DNA of 64,000 nucleotides from Lysobacterales bacterium (GTDB lineage: Bacteria; Pseudomonadota; Gammaproteobacteria; Xanthomonadales; Xanthomonadaceae): positions 1,302,001-1,366,000 of the forward strand of contig JADKCY010000002.1 of the NCBI GenBank assembly GCA_016718605.1. The letters are read 5' to 3'. Position numbers and translations under genes: made by a program. Position 1 is the first letter of the stretch; every line of letters starts with the position of its first letter. The notes under the pieces are model-generated. The model was not told where the DNA came from. It did no database searches and worked only from the letters and a program-made list of their open reading frames with translations. Positions 16,030-24,330 of the stretch are shown here, one piece after another.

Positions 16030-16806
16030 ATGTCTCCCTCGTCCTATCTGCCCAAGACTGCAGCGCGGGTTCTGCTGCTGGCCGGGCTAGCCTGCGCGTC
16101 TGCACAGGCGCAAACCGAAGCCGATACCCTGGCGCAAGGCCTGATCCGCCTGCGCGGTGAGGTTGAACAACTCAACGCCGAATTGAATTTACTCCGCGAA
16201 GAGCAGCGAACCACGCTGGCCGGGCTGAATGCTCAGAAGGCCGAGCTGGCGAACAGCGCCGAACGACAGTCGCTTTCGGCGCGCGAGGCGCGTGAGAAGC
16301 TCGCTGCTCGCGAAGCCGAAATTGCGGCGACGAGTGTTGATGGCGACAGCCTGAAGCCGTTGCTGCTCAGCGCCATTGATGGCCTGCAAGCGCATATCCG
16401 CGGCGGCCTGCCGTTCCGCGTCGAGGAGCGTCTCGCCGAGCTCGACCAGTTCCGCACCGAATTGCAGAACGGCAGCGTGCCGCCTCAGCGTGGTGTCAAT
16501 CGCCTTTGGGCCTTCTACGAAGACGAGTTCCGCCTCTCGCGTGACAACAGCCTGCAGTCACAGACCATCGCCGTGGGCAATGAGCGGGTGTTGGCGGATG
16601 TCGCCAAACTCGGATCGATGCTGCTGTATTTCCGCACCCGCGACGGGCGTGTTGGCCAAGCTGTGCGGACTGGCGAGCAATGGACGTTCGCCACCACCGA
16701 AAACCCCGCCGCCCTGCAGCAGATCAATGCCCTGTTCGATGCGCTGGGCAAGCAAATTCGTCAGGGCTGGTTCGAACTGCCCATCGCCCAGACGGGAGCA
16801 CAGTGA
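16030..16806 (+). CDS. DUF3450 periplasmic coiled-coil protein of the TonB2/Ttp cluster
   Basis: 258 aa from ATG 16030 (GGAG 7 nt upstream). A signal peptide (VLLLAGLACASAQAQ) is followed by a long coiled coil (about residues 28-105, LRGEVEQLNAELNLLREEQ...REKLAAREAE). A globular part follows with the DUF3450 blocks FRVEERLAELDQ, LWAFYEDEFRLSRDN, LLYFRTRDGRVGQAV and WFELPI. DUF3450 genes are regularly first in TtpC-ExbB-ExbD-TonB-TPR clusters of Vibrio, Shewanella and relatives. Its role is unproven; it probably supports the periplasmic part of the long ExbB-like protein. It overlaps the next gene by one base (TGATG). Confidence 0.9.
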   Translation: MSPSSYLPKTAARVLLLAGLACASAQAQTEADTLAQGLIRLRGEVEQLNAELNLLREEQRTTLAGLNAQKAELANSAERQSLSAREAREKLAAREAEIAATSVDGDSLKPLLLSAIDGLQAHIRGGLPFRVEERLAELDQFRTELQNGSVPPQRGVNRLWAFYEDEFRLSRDNSLQSQTIAVGNERVLADVAKLGSMLLYFRTRDGRVGQAVRTGEQWTFATTENPAALQQINALFDALGKQIRQGWFELPIAQTGAQ

Positions 16807-18224
16807 TGTCGACGTCCCTCTTTCGCGGACTGCTTTTGAGCAGCCTGTGCCTCGCGAGTACCGCCACTCTGGCGCAAGATGCCAGCATCGCTGCTGCGCC
16901 AGCTGCAGCCGCGCCGACCGCACCGCCCGCCCCCACCGTGTCGGTGGAAAAGGCCTACCAGCGTGAATACGCGCTGCTGGAGGCGCAGAAGCGTGAACTG
17001 ACCACACGCATCACCAACGTCCGCAAACAGACCGAGCAGGACAGTGCGCGTCTCGAAGCGGAAGTAACCGCGCTGGAAAATCAGGTGTTCGCGCTGCGTA
17101 GCGAAGCCGAATCGGCCGCCGACGCACTCAATCGCGCCGAACAGGCCGCGTTGAGCGCTGCCGAGAACAGCGACTTTCTAAGCGCCACCCTCGAGCAGGC
17201 CAAGGCCACGCTGGGCAGCTATGACGACACCACGCTGCAGTCGGATGCGTTTGCCGCAATGGACAGCCCAGGCCAGTTGAGCACGCTGTTCCAAACCGCC
17301 AGCCAGCGCTTGAGCCTGCTGTCTCAGGTTCGACGTGACCCCGGCGCCTTCTTCCTCGCCGACGGCAGCGAGGTGCAGGGCCAGATCATCCGCTTCGGCA
17401 ACATTGCCGCCTTCGGGGTCAGCGAGAAGGCTTCCGGCGCTCTGGTGCCCGCCGGTGGCGAGCGCTTCCGCTTGTGGAACACGCCCGCCGTGGAATCTGC
17501 CGCCAGTCTGTCGCAAGGCAAACTGCCCAGTACGCTGCAGACCTATCTGTTCGAGAACGCCAGCGCCGCGATCAGCGATCCGCAAGTGAAAACCGTCAGC
17601 AGTGAAATGGCCAAAGGTGGCCTGATCGGCTACGTCATTCTGCTACTGGGTGCGGCGGCAATGGTGCTGGTCGTTTTGCGCGCGATCTTTTTGCAACGCT
17701 CGGGTGCCAGCATTCAAGCCATCATCGACAGCGTTGCGCCGGCCGTGCAAGCCAATCGGATTGAGGACGCCATCCTCGCCGCCAAGCGTTTCAAAGGCTC
17801 TGCAGCCCGCGTGGTGACCGCAGCACTGCGCAATCTCGACCGGGATCGCGAGCATCTGGAAGACATCGTCTCCGAGTCGATCCTGCACGAGTCCACGCAT
17901 CTCAACCGCTTCGGCGCCTTCATCATGATGATTGCCGCGGTCGCACCCTTGCTGGGCTTGCTCGGCACCGTCACCGGCATGATCCAGACGTTCGACATCA
18001 TCACGGAATTCGGTACCAGCGACCCCAAGCTGCTCTCGGGCGGTATCGCCACCGCATTGGTAACGACCATGCAGGGCCTGATCATCGCGATTCCCTGCCT
18101 GTTGTTCGGCGGACTGTTGAACGGCTGGGCCGAGCGCATCAAGGACGACATGGAAAAGGCCGCGCTGAAGGCCATCAACCTTTATCAGGACGTGCGCCTC
18201 GCCGCTGCACGTCGCGCGGCCTGA
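16806..18224 (+). CDS. long MotA/TolQ/ExbB-type proton channel protein (TtpC-like)
   Basis: 472 aa. A signal-like N-terminus (LLLSSLCLASTATLAQ) leads into a periplasmic coiled coil (about 45-135), then a globular insert (DPGAFFLADGSEVQGQIIRFG). The membrane part resembles ExbB, with helices GLIGYVILLLGAAAMVLVVLRAIFL, FGAFIMMIAAVAPLLGLLGTVTGMIQTF and IATALVTTMQGLIIAIPCLLFGG. This is the TtpC architecture found in TonB2 systems, where it joins ExbB2-ExbD2-TonB2 to energise outer-membrane receptors. The start at ATG 16806 overlaps the DUF3450 stop; the frame extending back to 16680 is only the upstream gene in another frame. Confidence 0.92.
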   Translation: MSTSLFRGLLLSSLCLASTATLAQDASIAAAPAAAAPTAPPAPTVSVEKAYQREYALLEAQKRELTTRITNVRKQTEQDSARLEAEVTALENQVFALRSEAESAADALNRAEQAALSAAENSDFLSATLEQAKATLGSYDDTTLQSDAFAAMDSPGQLSTLFQTASQRLSLLSQVRRDPGAFFLADGSEVQGQIIRFGNIAAFGVSEKASGALVPAGGERFRLWNTPAVESAASLSQGKLPSTLQTYLFENASAAISDPQVKTVSSEMAKGGLIGYVILLLGAAAMVLVVLRAIFLQRSGASIQAIIDSVAPAVQANRIEDAILAAKRFKGSAARVVTAALRNLDRDREHLEDIVSESILHESTHLNRFGAFIMMIAAVAPLLGLLGTVTGMIQTFDIITEFGTSDPKLLSGGIATALVTTMQGLIIAIPCLLFGGLLNGWAERIKDDMEKAALKAINLYQDVRLAAARRAA

Positions 18225-18240
18225 GTCACGGCACCCCGCC

Positions 18241-18870
18241 ATGGCACTCGGACTTGACCCCAATGCAGGCGTGATCGAATCGATCGGCGCCTACCTGAAC
18301 GCCGGTGGCTTGGTTATGCCGGCGCTGGTCGCCTGCGCCGTCGTGCTCTGGTACGCGCTCGGCGCACGCTGGGTGTTGCTGGAGCGCGGCAGTCGCAAGA
18401 ATGTCCGCGTACTAATGCGCAAGTACGCCGATGGTCGCGCCAAGGCGCCGGATGGCATTGTGGATTTGGCGATCGTGCGTGGTCTGGCCATGCGCGCCAA
18501 AGACAAACCCTATCTGCGGCGCTACCTGGACGACGCATTTTCCGATTTCGAAGCACAGGTCAAGCGGTACTCGACGACCATTACCGTCGTGGTCGCCATC
18601 GCGCCGCTGCTTGGCTTGCTCGGCACCGTGTCCGGCATGATCGAGACCTTCGAATCGCTCGGCGACATGTCGATGTTTTCGCAGACCGGTGGCATCGCGG
18701 CGGGCATTTCCACGGCCCTGTTCACCACACAGCTGGGACTGGTGGTGGCCGTGCCGGGGGTGATTCTCAAATCAGTGCTGGATCGCCGTCAGCGTCAGCT
18801 CGAACTTGACCTCGACCAAATCAAAGACCTGCTGGTCAGCTCACCGGATCTGCTGAAGGCCGGCGAATGA
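18241..18870 (+). CDS. exbB: ExbB-type proton channel subunit
   Basis: 209 aa inner-membrane protein of the MotA/TolQ/ExbB family. Helices are GLVMPALVACAVVLWYALGARWVLL (about 22-46), TITVVVAIAPLLGLLGTVSGMIETF with the conserved GLLGTV-GMI motif, and GISTALFTTQLGLVVAVPGVIL with the conserved channel Thr. With ExbD it forms the proton-driven motor that powers TonB. It starts 16 nt after the ttpC-like stop. There are thus two ExbB-family proteins in one cluster, as in other TonB2 systems. Confidence 0.94.
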   Translation: MALGLDPNAGVIESIGAYLNAGGLVMPALVACAVVLWYALGARWVLLERGSRKNVRVLMRKYADGRAKAPDGIVDLAIVRGLAMRAKDKPYLRRYLDDAFSDFEAQVKRYSTTITVVVAIAPLLGLLGTVSGMIETFESLGDMSMFSQTGGIAAGISTALFTTQLGLVVAVPGVILKSVLDRRQRQLELDLDQIKDLLVSSPDLLKAGE

Positions 18871-18922
18871 ACCTCCCCACATTTCCCTCGCGCTCGCGCG
18901 AACTCTGCCAGGACTGATCGCC

Positions 18923-19336
18923 ATGCTGCGTCGCCGTCCCGATAAATCCAACGATGTCGCGGTCGATCTGACTCCAATGATCGACATGACCTTCATCCTG
19001 CTGATCTTCTTCATGGTGTCGACGACGTTCGTCAAAGACATGAAGCTCGATATCAACCGTCCAGGCGCGCAAACCCAAGTGGTTGCCTCGACCAAGGCGG
19101 TTCGCCTGTACATCGACAAGCAGGGTGAAACCTACATGGACGGCGAGCCGGTGCGCGAATGGGTGATCCAGTCGCGGGTCCGCGATCAGCTCAAGGGCAT
19201 GACGCAGAAATCCGTGCTGGTCGTGACCGACGACAGCGTGCCTGCCGACAAGCTGATCCGCGTCGTCGATGCCGCCCGTATGGCCGGTGCCGAAGACGTG
19301 GGCGTGGCCACCGTCACTGAAGCAGGCGAGGGCTGA
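18923..19336 (+). CDS. exbD: ExbD/TolR-type motor subunit
   Basis: 137 aa: short cytoplasmic N-terminus, one membrane helix with the proton-carrying Asp (VDLTPMIDMTFILLIFFMVS, first Asp of DLTPMID), and a periplasmic domain ending LIRVVDAARMAGAEDVGVAT, the usual ExbD/TolR C-terminal helix-strand. It works with ExbB to convert proton flow into TonB movement. It follows exbB after 52 nt; tonB starts one base after its stop. Confidence 0.95.
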   Translation: MLRRRPDKSNDVAVDLTPMIDMTFILLIFFMVSTTFVKDMKLDINRPGAQTQVVASTKAVRLYIDKQGETYMDGEPVREWVIQSRVRDQLKGMTQKSVLVVTDDSVPADKLIRVVDAARMAGAEDVGVATVTEAGEG

Positions 19337-19337
19337 A

Positions 19338-19967
19338 ATGCGCTGGCGTCAGCCACTACCGATCGGACTGATCAGTGCTGCGCTCGGCACCGCCGCCGTG
19401 CTTGGCTTGGTCATCCTGATGAACCGACCCCTGGCCTGGACCGGAAGATGCGAGGGCCAGGCGTTTTCCAGCATCGATGTCGTCAAGAAGGACAAGCCGA
19501 AGCCTGAGCCGGCCAAGCCCAAACCCGAACCGCCGAAGCGCAAACCGCAGCGCAGTGCGCCCGCACCGCTGGTGGGGTTGGACAGTGGCCTCGCCGGGCT
19601 TAATTTTGGTCTCCCGCAGTTCGATGCCAGCGAGCTCGATCTCGGCCAAGGCCTACTGGGCGAAGGCGGCGACGTGGTCATGACCGACGACAGCGTCGAT
19701 GTGCCACCCCGTCCGATCATGCAAACCCCGATGGCCTATCCGCCGCGTGCACGCGCACAGGGCGTGACTGGCTACGTACTGCTCAGTGTGCTGATCGGCC
19801 CGACCGGCAACGTGGAAAAAGTGAAGGTCATCGAAGCCCAGCCTGCGGGTGTGTTCGATGACGTGGCTACTGCCGGCGTGCAGACCTGGAAGTTCGAGCC
19901 CGCGAGTTATCGCGGCGAAAACGTGCGGGTCTGGGCGACCCAACGCGTGAGGTTTGATCTGTCATGA
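19338..19967 (+). CDS. tonB: TonB energy transducer (TonB2-like)
   Basis: 209 aa. An N-terminal anchor helix (LPIGLISAALGTAAVLGLVILM, about 6-27) is followed by a Pro/Lys linker (KKDKPKPEPAKPKPEPPKRK, about 51-70), a Gly/Asp-rich stretch and a C-terminal TonB domain: PMAYPPRARAQGVTGYVLLSVLIG...VKVIEAQPAGVFDDVATAGVQTWKFEPA. The periplasmic domain contacts the TonB box of receptors such as the one encoded at 21123. The ATG at 19338 directly follows exbD; the upstream extension to 19269 overlaps exbD in another frame. Its end overlaps the TPR gene (ATGA). Confidence 0.93.
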   Translation: MRWRQPLPIGLISAALGTAAVLGLVILMNRPLAWTGRCEGQAFSSIDVVKKDKPKPEPAKPKPEPPKRKPQRSAPAPLVGLDSGLAGLNFGLPQFDASELDLGQGLLGEGGDVVMTDDSVDVPPRPIMQTPMAYPPRARAQGVTGYVLLSVLIGPTGNVEKVKVIEAQPAGVFDDVATAGVQTWKFEPASYRGENVRVWATQRVRFDLS

Positions 19968-21103
19968 AGCGCTTGATCGCAAGCATCCTGCTCAGCGGCT
20001 TCCTCTGTGCGCCAAGCTTCGCTGCCGAGGAAGAAGTCGATTACGTCGCCCTCGCCGCGCTGTTGATGCGCGATGGCGAAACCGAGCGCGCTGCCGACGC
20101 ATTGGCGAACGTCGATACCCGCGCCGAAGGCATTGACCTGATCCAGTACCACACCGTGCGCGGACTGATCGCGCTGGAACAACAATCGCTGCAAGTCGCC
20201 GCTGAGGCCTTTGATGCCGCGATTGTGGCGGGGCAGACCGATCCGCTGATTCATTTGTATCGCGCGCAAGCCTTGTTTGGGCTGGAACGCTATGCCGATG
20301 CGGTCGCGGCACTGGACGCCGCGGGTAGCGCGGTGGATGGACTGTCCGGTGCCTGGCTGTTGCGCGCTCATGCACGTTGGATGCTGGGTGACAAACAAGC
20401 GGCTCTCGACAGCCTGAGCGAAGCGGGCAACCGTTTCCCCGGCAACACCAGCTTTCAACGTCGACAAGTGTTTTATCTGATCGAAGCCGGTCTGTATCAG
20501 GAGGCGGCCGATCTGGGGCGTGATTACCTCAAGCGCGCCGACGCCAAAGCCGAGGACTACGCGGCTATCGGCTCCGCATTGCGACGGTCGAAAAGCTACA
20601 CCGAAGCGCTGGGCTTTCTTGAAGCGGCGCGCCTGAAGTTCCCTGACGACGGTTCCATCGCCAAGGCTCTGGCGCAGACCTGGCTGGAACAGGGCAATCC
20701 GCTGGCAGCCGCCGATGTGATGGCAGCCCAAGCCGAACGTGAGCCCGAGTTGCTGAGTGAAGCCGCCGAGCTATATCGCCGCGCCGGACGGACCACGCAA
20801 GCGCTGAATCTCAATGCCCGCGTCACCGATCCGCAACGCAAGCTCAAACAACGTGTGGGCCTGTGGATTGCCGCGCAACGCTATGACGAACTCACCGCCG
20901 CTGAACCCGCGCTATTGCGCGCGGGCCTGCTGGACGACGAAGACGTGCGCTACGCACTCGCCTACGCCTGGTACAAGGGCCGCGACTTCGTCGCCAGCGA
21001 GCGCCATTTGTCTGCCTTGACCCGCAGCGACCTGTTTCGCAAGGCCACGGAGTTGCGCCGTCTGATGCAGGAATGCGCCGACACGCCGTGGACCTGCGCC
21101 TGA
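19964..21103 (+). CDS. periplasmic TPR protein of the TonB2 cluster
   Basis: 379 aa with a signal peptide (LIASILLSGFLCAPSFA, cut near residue 21), then helical repeats throughout (for example DPLIHLYRAQALFGLERYADAV, SGAWLLRAHARWMLGDKQAAL, AEDYAAIGSALRRSKSYTEAL). These fit tetratricopeptide repeats. A TPR gene is the regular last member of TtpC-ExbB-ExbD-TonB clusters. Its exact partner is unknown, but it is likely to be the TonB complex or the receptor. The start overlaps the tonB stop, and the receptor gene follows after 19 nt. Confidence 0.88.
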   Translation: MKRLIASILLSGFLCAPSFAAEEEVDYVALAALLMRDGETERAADALANVDTRAEGIDLIQYHTVRGLIALEQQSLQVAAEAFDAAIVAGQTDPLIHLYRAQALFGLERYADAVAALDAAGSAVDGLSGAWLLRAHARWMLGDKQAALDSLSEAGNRFPGNTSFQRRQVFYLIEAGLYQEAADLGRDYLKRADAKAEDYAAIGSALRRSKSYTEALGFLEAARLKFPDDGSIAKALAQTWLEQGNPLAAADVMAAQAEREPELLSEAAELYRRAGRTTQALNLNARVTDPQRKLKQRVGLWIAAQRYDELTAAEPALLRAGLLDDEDVRYALAYAWYKGRDFVASERHLSALTRSDLFRKATELRRLMQECADTPWTCA

Positions 21104-21122
21104 GCCTTATCGAGAACCTGCC

Positions 21123-24100
21123 ATGACCCCGCACGCGCCCACCCGCCGATTGCTCGCGCTTGCCGCCGCAGCATTCGTCAGCCAACTCAGTACGCGCGTG
21201 CAGGCGGCGGACCTGACCGTGTTGCTGTTCGACCAAGGCCAGCCGGTGGCGAATGCCGATGTGCGTGTTGGCAGCACGCAAGCGCGCACCAGCGCCGACG
21301 GCAGTACCGTGTTGCAACTGGGCGCGGGTGAGCATGAGTTGATCGTCAGTCGCGGAGGCAACACGGTCCTGCAGCTCAAGGTAACCTTGGTCGAAGACGA
21401 GAGCGCCGAACTGTTTGCCACGCTCTATCCGGACGCTGCACCGAGCGTATTCATCGACAGCTCGCATGCCAACGCGGGCACCGAAAGCAGCGCCACGGAA
21501 GACCTCGGCCCACCGGGGCGCTTCAGCGGACAGATTCTCAACAGTGAAGACGGCAAGCCCGTTGCCAACGCGCGCATCTATGTCGCCGGCACACCACTGG
21601 ACATCGTCACCGACGCCGAAGGTCGCTTCGACGTCCCGGTCAGCGCTGGCAGCTACGCGGTGTCGATCATCGCCCCCAAATTTGCCAGTCGCAGTCTGGA
21701 AGCCGTGGCCATCGCCTCGGGTGAAACCACGACACAGGCCATCGAGCTGACCCCGTCAGGCGTTGAACTCCCCGAATTCGTCGTACTGGAACCCTTCATC
21801 GAAGGCTCGCTGGCCTCCTTCGTGGAAGAAAAGCGCAACAGCTCGGCCGTTGCCGACATTCTCGGCGCAGAGCAAATCTCGCGAGCCGGTGACTCGGACG
21901 CGGCGGGGGCGCTGAAGCGCGTGACGGGTTTGACTTTGGTGGATGGGAAGTACATCTACGTTCGCGGATTGGGGGAGCGCTATTCCAGCACCCTGCTAAA
22001 CGGCGGACAGATACCCAGCCCTGACCCGACACGCCGCGTTATCCCACTCGATCTCTTCCCAGCCGAACTGTTGTCCGGGATTGTGGTGCAGAAAACTTAC
22101 TCTGCCAATTTGCCCGCGGAATTTGCAGGCGGTACGGTCCTGCTGCGCACGCGTGGCGTCCCGGAGAGTTTCCTGCTGCGCACTTCGGTGGGCATGGGCT
22201 ATGGCGATGGGACAACCGGTTCTGATGGCCTGCGCTATGACGGCGGACAGAGCGATTGGACCGGTCGCGATGACGGTTCTCGTGAAGCGCCGGAAGCGCT
22301 AACCCAACCCAGTCTCCCAACCACGCCTGCCGAACTGGAAGCCGTCGGTGAAACGCTTGCAGCAAAAGGCTATTCGCTGCGCGAAGAGAGCATCGGTCCA
22401 AATGCCAGCGCTTCCGTATCCATCGGTGATGACTTGCCGTTCTCGGACGGTGATTGGAGTCTTGGCTATATCGCGTCCATTCGTCATGCCCAAAATTGGG
22501 ACAGCCGCGAAGAGGAGCGCAACATCGTGGCGCTTGGAACACAAGGCTTGCGCTTGGTCGAGGAGGGCCAACGAACACGCACTGAGCGCAACATCGACAA
22601 CGCGATGTTCTTGGCTGCAGGACTCAAGGTCGGAGAGCACCATTCAGTCACGGCAACCGGCTTACAGCTGCGTCAGACCAGTGACGAGGCACAGTTTACG
22701 GATCTACTCGAGAGCGGTGACCTTGAACGTCGTCATTCTTTGGAGTGGGTTGAAAATGAGCTCCGCAGCGGTCAGTTGGGCGGCGAGCACGTCATCCCAG
22801 CGCTGGGGCATCTCTTGGTCACATGGCAGGCCACACAGTCGGATGCGTCCCGCTACGCACCTAACACGCGCGAGTATCGCTATCGCTTCGACGAAGAAGC
22901 ACAGGATTTCGTGGTCAATGCCTTCAGCAATCAACAACGATTCGAGAATTTGCAAGATCAGGCAGACGAGTATCGCCTTGACCTAGAGTGGCCGTGGGAG
23001 TTTTCCGAAAGTGCAGCCCTGAAACTCTCAACAGGTGCCAGTCAATTCGAGAAGGACCGCGTCTCGGCGATTCGTCGCTTCTCGTTCGCGGGCGGACGAC
23101 CGCCCGGCAATTTTTTCGACATTGAGGATTTCTACACGCCAGAGATCATCGGGCCTGGCAGCCAGCAGCAGCGCTTGCGCGAAGTGACGTTGGCAACCGA
23201 CGCCTACACCGCGAACCAATCACTGGACGCTTACTACTTCATGGCGGACGCCAATTGGCACCAGTGGAGCATCAACCTCGGCGCGCGCCAGGAAGACATC
23301 CTGCAAGAGGTCATCACCAAACAGCCTTTTGCACCGAATCCAACGCCCGTCATCGGCATCGTCGACGAATCCAACCTGCTCCCCGCGGGATCTTTGACCT
23401 GGGCATACTCCGACAAGGCCCAACTGCGCCTCGCCTACTCCGAAACCTTGTCCCGTCCAGACATTCGCGAGCAATCCCCTGCCGACTTCATCGACCCACA
23501 ACTGGATGTACGCGTCGTCGGCAACCCGGATCTGAAGCAGACAGAGATTGAGAATCTCGATCTTCGCTGGGAGTACTACTTCAGCCCCAGCGAGAGCTTT
23601 TCTGTGGCACTGTTTCAGAAGGATTTCCTCAACCCGATCGAGTTGGTCGCATCACCTGCTTCCGGCGATCTGCTGAACATCCGCAACGCTGCCTCTGCGA
23701 CCAATCGCGGTATCGAGTTTGACTACTACCGCAGCTTCGACTTCGCTGGCGGCTGGTCGTGGTTGCCTTGGGGGATCGAGAATCTCCCCTGGACCGAGTT
23801 GTTTTTGGGCTTCAACTACGCGCGCATCGAATCAGAAATCGACCTGGGCGAAAGCCCGGGTCTCGTAACCAATGCGGTGCGACCGCTTCAAGGGCAATCC
23901 CCATACGTCGGCAACGTGTCTGTTTCCTGGCTCCCCGAGTCCGGCAACTACGAAGCCACCTTGCTCTACAACGTGGCAGGCGAGCGCATCTCACGGGTCG
24001 GTATTCGAGGTATTCCCGACACCCTGGAACAGCCATTCCACCAGGTTGATTTCACGCTAAGCGCAGCACTGCCATGGGAAGGCTGGAAAGTGAAGACGAG

Positions 24101-24209
24101 GTTGCGCAACCTTCTCGACCCGGAAGCCAGCTTCATGGTTGGCGACCAGATTGAGCGTCGCTACCGAAAGGGTCGCGAGTTCGCCTTCAGCGTCGAATGG
24201 CGTTTTTGA
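21123..24209 (+). CDS. TonB-dependent outer-membrane receptor with two N-terminal beta-sandwich domains
   Basis: 1028 aa. After a signal peptide (RLLALAAAAFVSQLSTRVQA) come two carboxypeptidase-regulatory-like repeats: about 30-95 (GQPVANADVRVGSTQARTSADG) and about 135-215 (GKPVANARIYVAGTPLDIVTDAEG). The plug domain follows (about 235-330: SSAVADILGAEQISRAGDSDAAG, YIYVRGLGERYSSTLLNG). The rest is a beta-barrel rich in alternating aromatic strands and ends in FAFSVEWRF with the terminal Phe needed for BAM. There is no recognisable ligand signature, so the substrate is unknown. It lies directly downstream of its own energy-transduction genes and upstream of a secreted beta-helix protein, which suggests a dedicated uptake or surface-display system. 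Confidence 0.93.
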   Translation: MTPHAPTRRLLALAAAAFVSQLSTRVQAADLTVLLFDQGQPVANADVRVGSTQARTSADGSTVLQLGAGEHELIVSRGGNTVLQLKVTLVEDESAELFATLYPDAAPSVFIDSSHANAGTESSATEDLGPPGRFSGQILNSEDGKPVANARIYVAGTPLDIVTDAEGRFDVPVSAGSYAVSIIAPKFASRSLEAVAIASGETTTQAIELTPSGVELPEFVVLEPFIEGSLASFVEEKRNSSAVADILGAEQISRAGDSDAAGALKRVTGLTLVDGKYIYVRGLGERYSSTLLNGGQIPSPDPTRRVIPLDLFPAELLSGIVVQKTYSANLPAEFAGGTVLLRTRGVPESFLLRTSVGMGYGDGTTGSDGLRYDGGQSDWTGRDDGSREAPEALTQPSLPTTPAELEAVGETLAAKGYSLREESIGPNASASVSIGDDLPFSDGDWSLGYIASIRHAQNWDSREEERNIVALGTQGLRLVEEGQRTRTERNIDNAMFLAAGLKVGEHHSVTATGLQLRQTSDEAQFTDLLESGDLERRHSLEWVENELRSGQLGGEHVIPALGHLLVTWQATQSDASRYAPNTREYRYRFDEEAQDFVVNAFSNQQRFENLQDQADEYRLDLEWPWEFSESAALKLSTGASQFEKDRVSAIRRFSFAGGRPPGNFFDIEDFYTPEIIGPGSQQQRLREVTLATDAYTANQSLDAYYFMADANWHQWSINLGARQEDILQEVITKQPFAPNPTPVIGIVDESNLLPAGSLTWAYSDKAQLRLAYSETLSRPDIREQSPADFIDPQLDVRVVGNPDLKQTEIENLDLRWEYYFSPSESFSVALFQKDFLNPIELVASPASGDLLNIRNAASATNRGIEFDYYRSFDFAGGWSWLPWGIENLPWTELFLGFNYARIESEIDLGESPGLVTNAVRPLQGQSPYVGNVSVSWLPESGNYEATLLYNVAGERISRVGIRGIPDTLEQPFHQVDFTLSAALPWEGWKVKTRLRNLLDPEASFMVGDQIERRYRKGREFAFSVEWRF

Positions 24210-24287
24210 TGAACCCGATGACACTGTCACACAACAGCAATATCAGCGCCGCGTCCACGTAATAAAACCTTCTTAGTGTGGCAGTCC

Positions 24288-24304
24288 CGTCGAACAGTTC
24301 GACG
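24288..24304. promoter_or_regulatory. 17-bp perfect palindrome before the beta-helix gene
   Basis: CGTCGAAC (24288-24295), centre A, GTTCGACG (24297-24304). It ends 26 nt before the ATG at 24331, in the 121-bp gap after the receptor gene. It could be an operator or a 5'-UTR hairpin; the sequence alone cannot tell. Confidence 0.4.
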
Positions 24305-24330
24305 CGCTCTCCCCACTCAGAGGATTTGTC

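Noticed and set aside
15900..16160. An 86-codon frame before the DUF3450 gene
   Set aside because: It overlaps the DUF3450 signal-peptide region in another frame and has no ribosome site; treated as promoter DNA.
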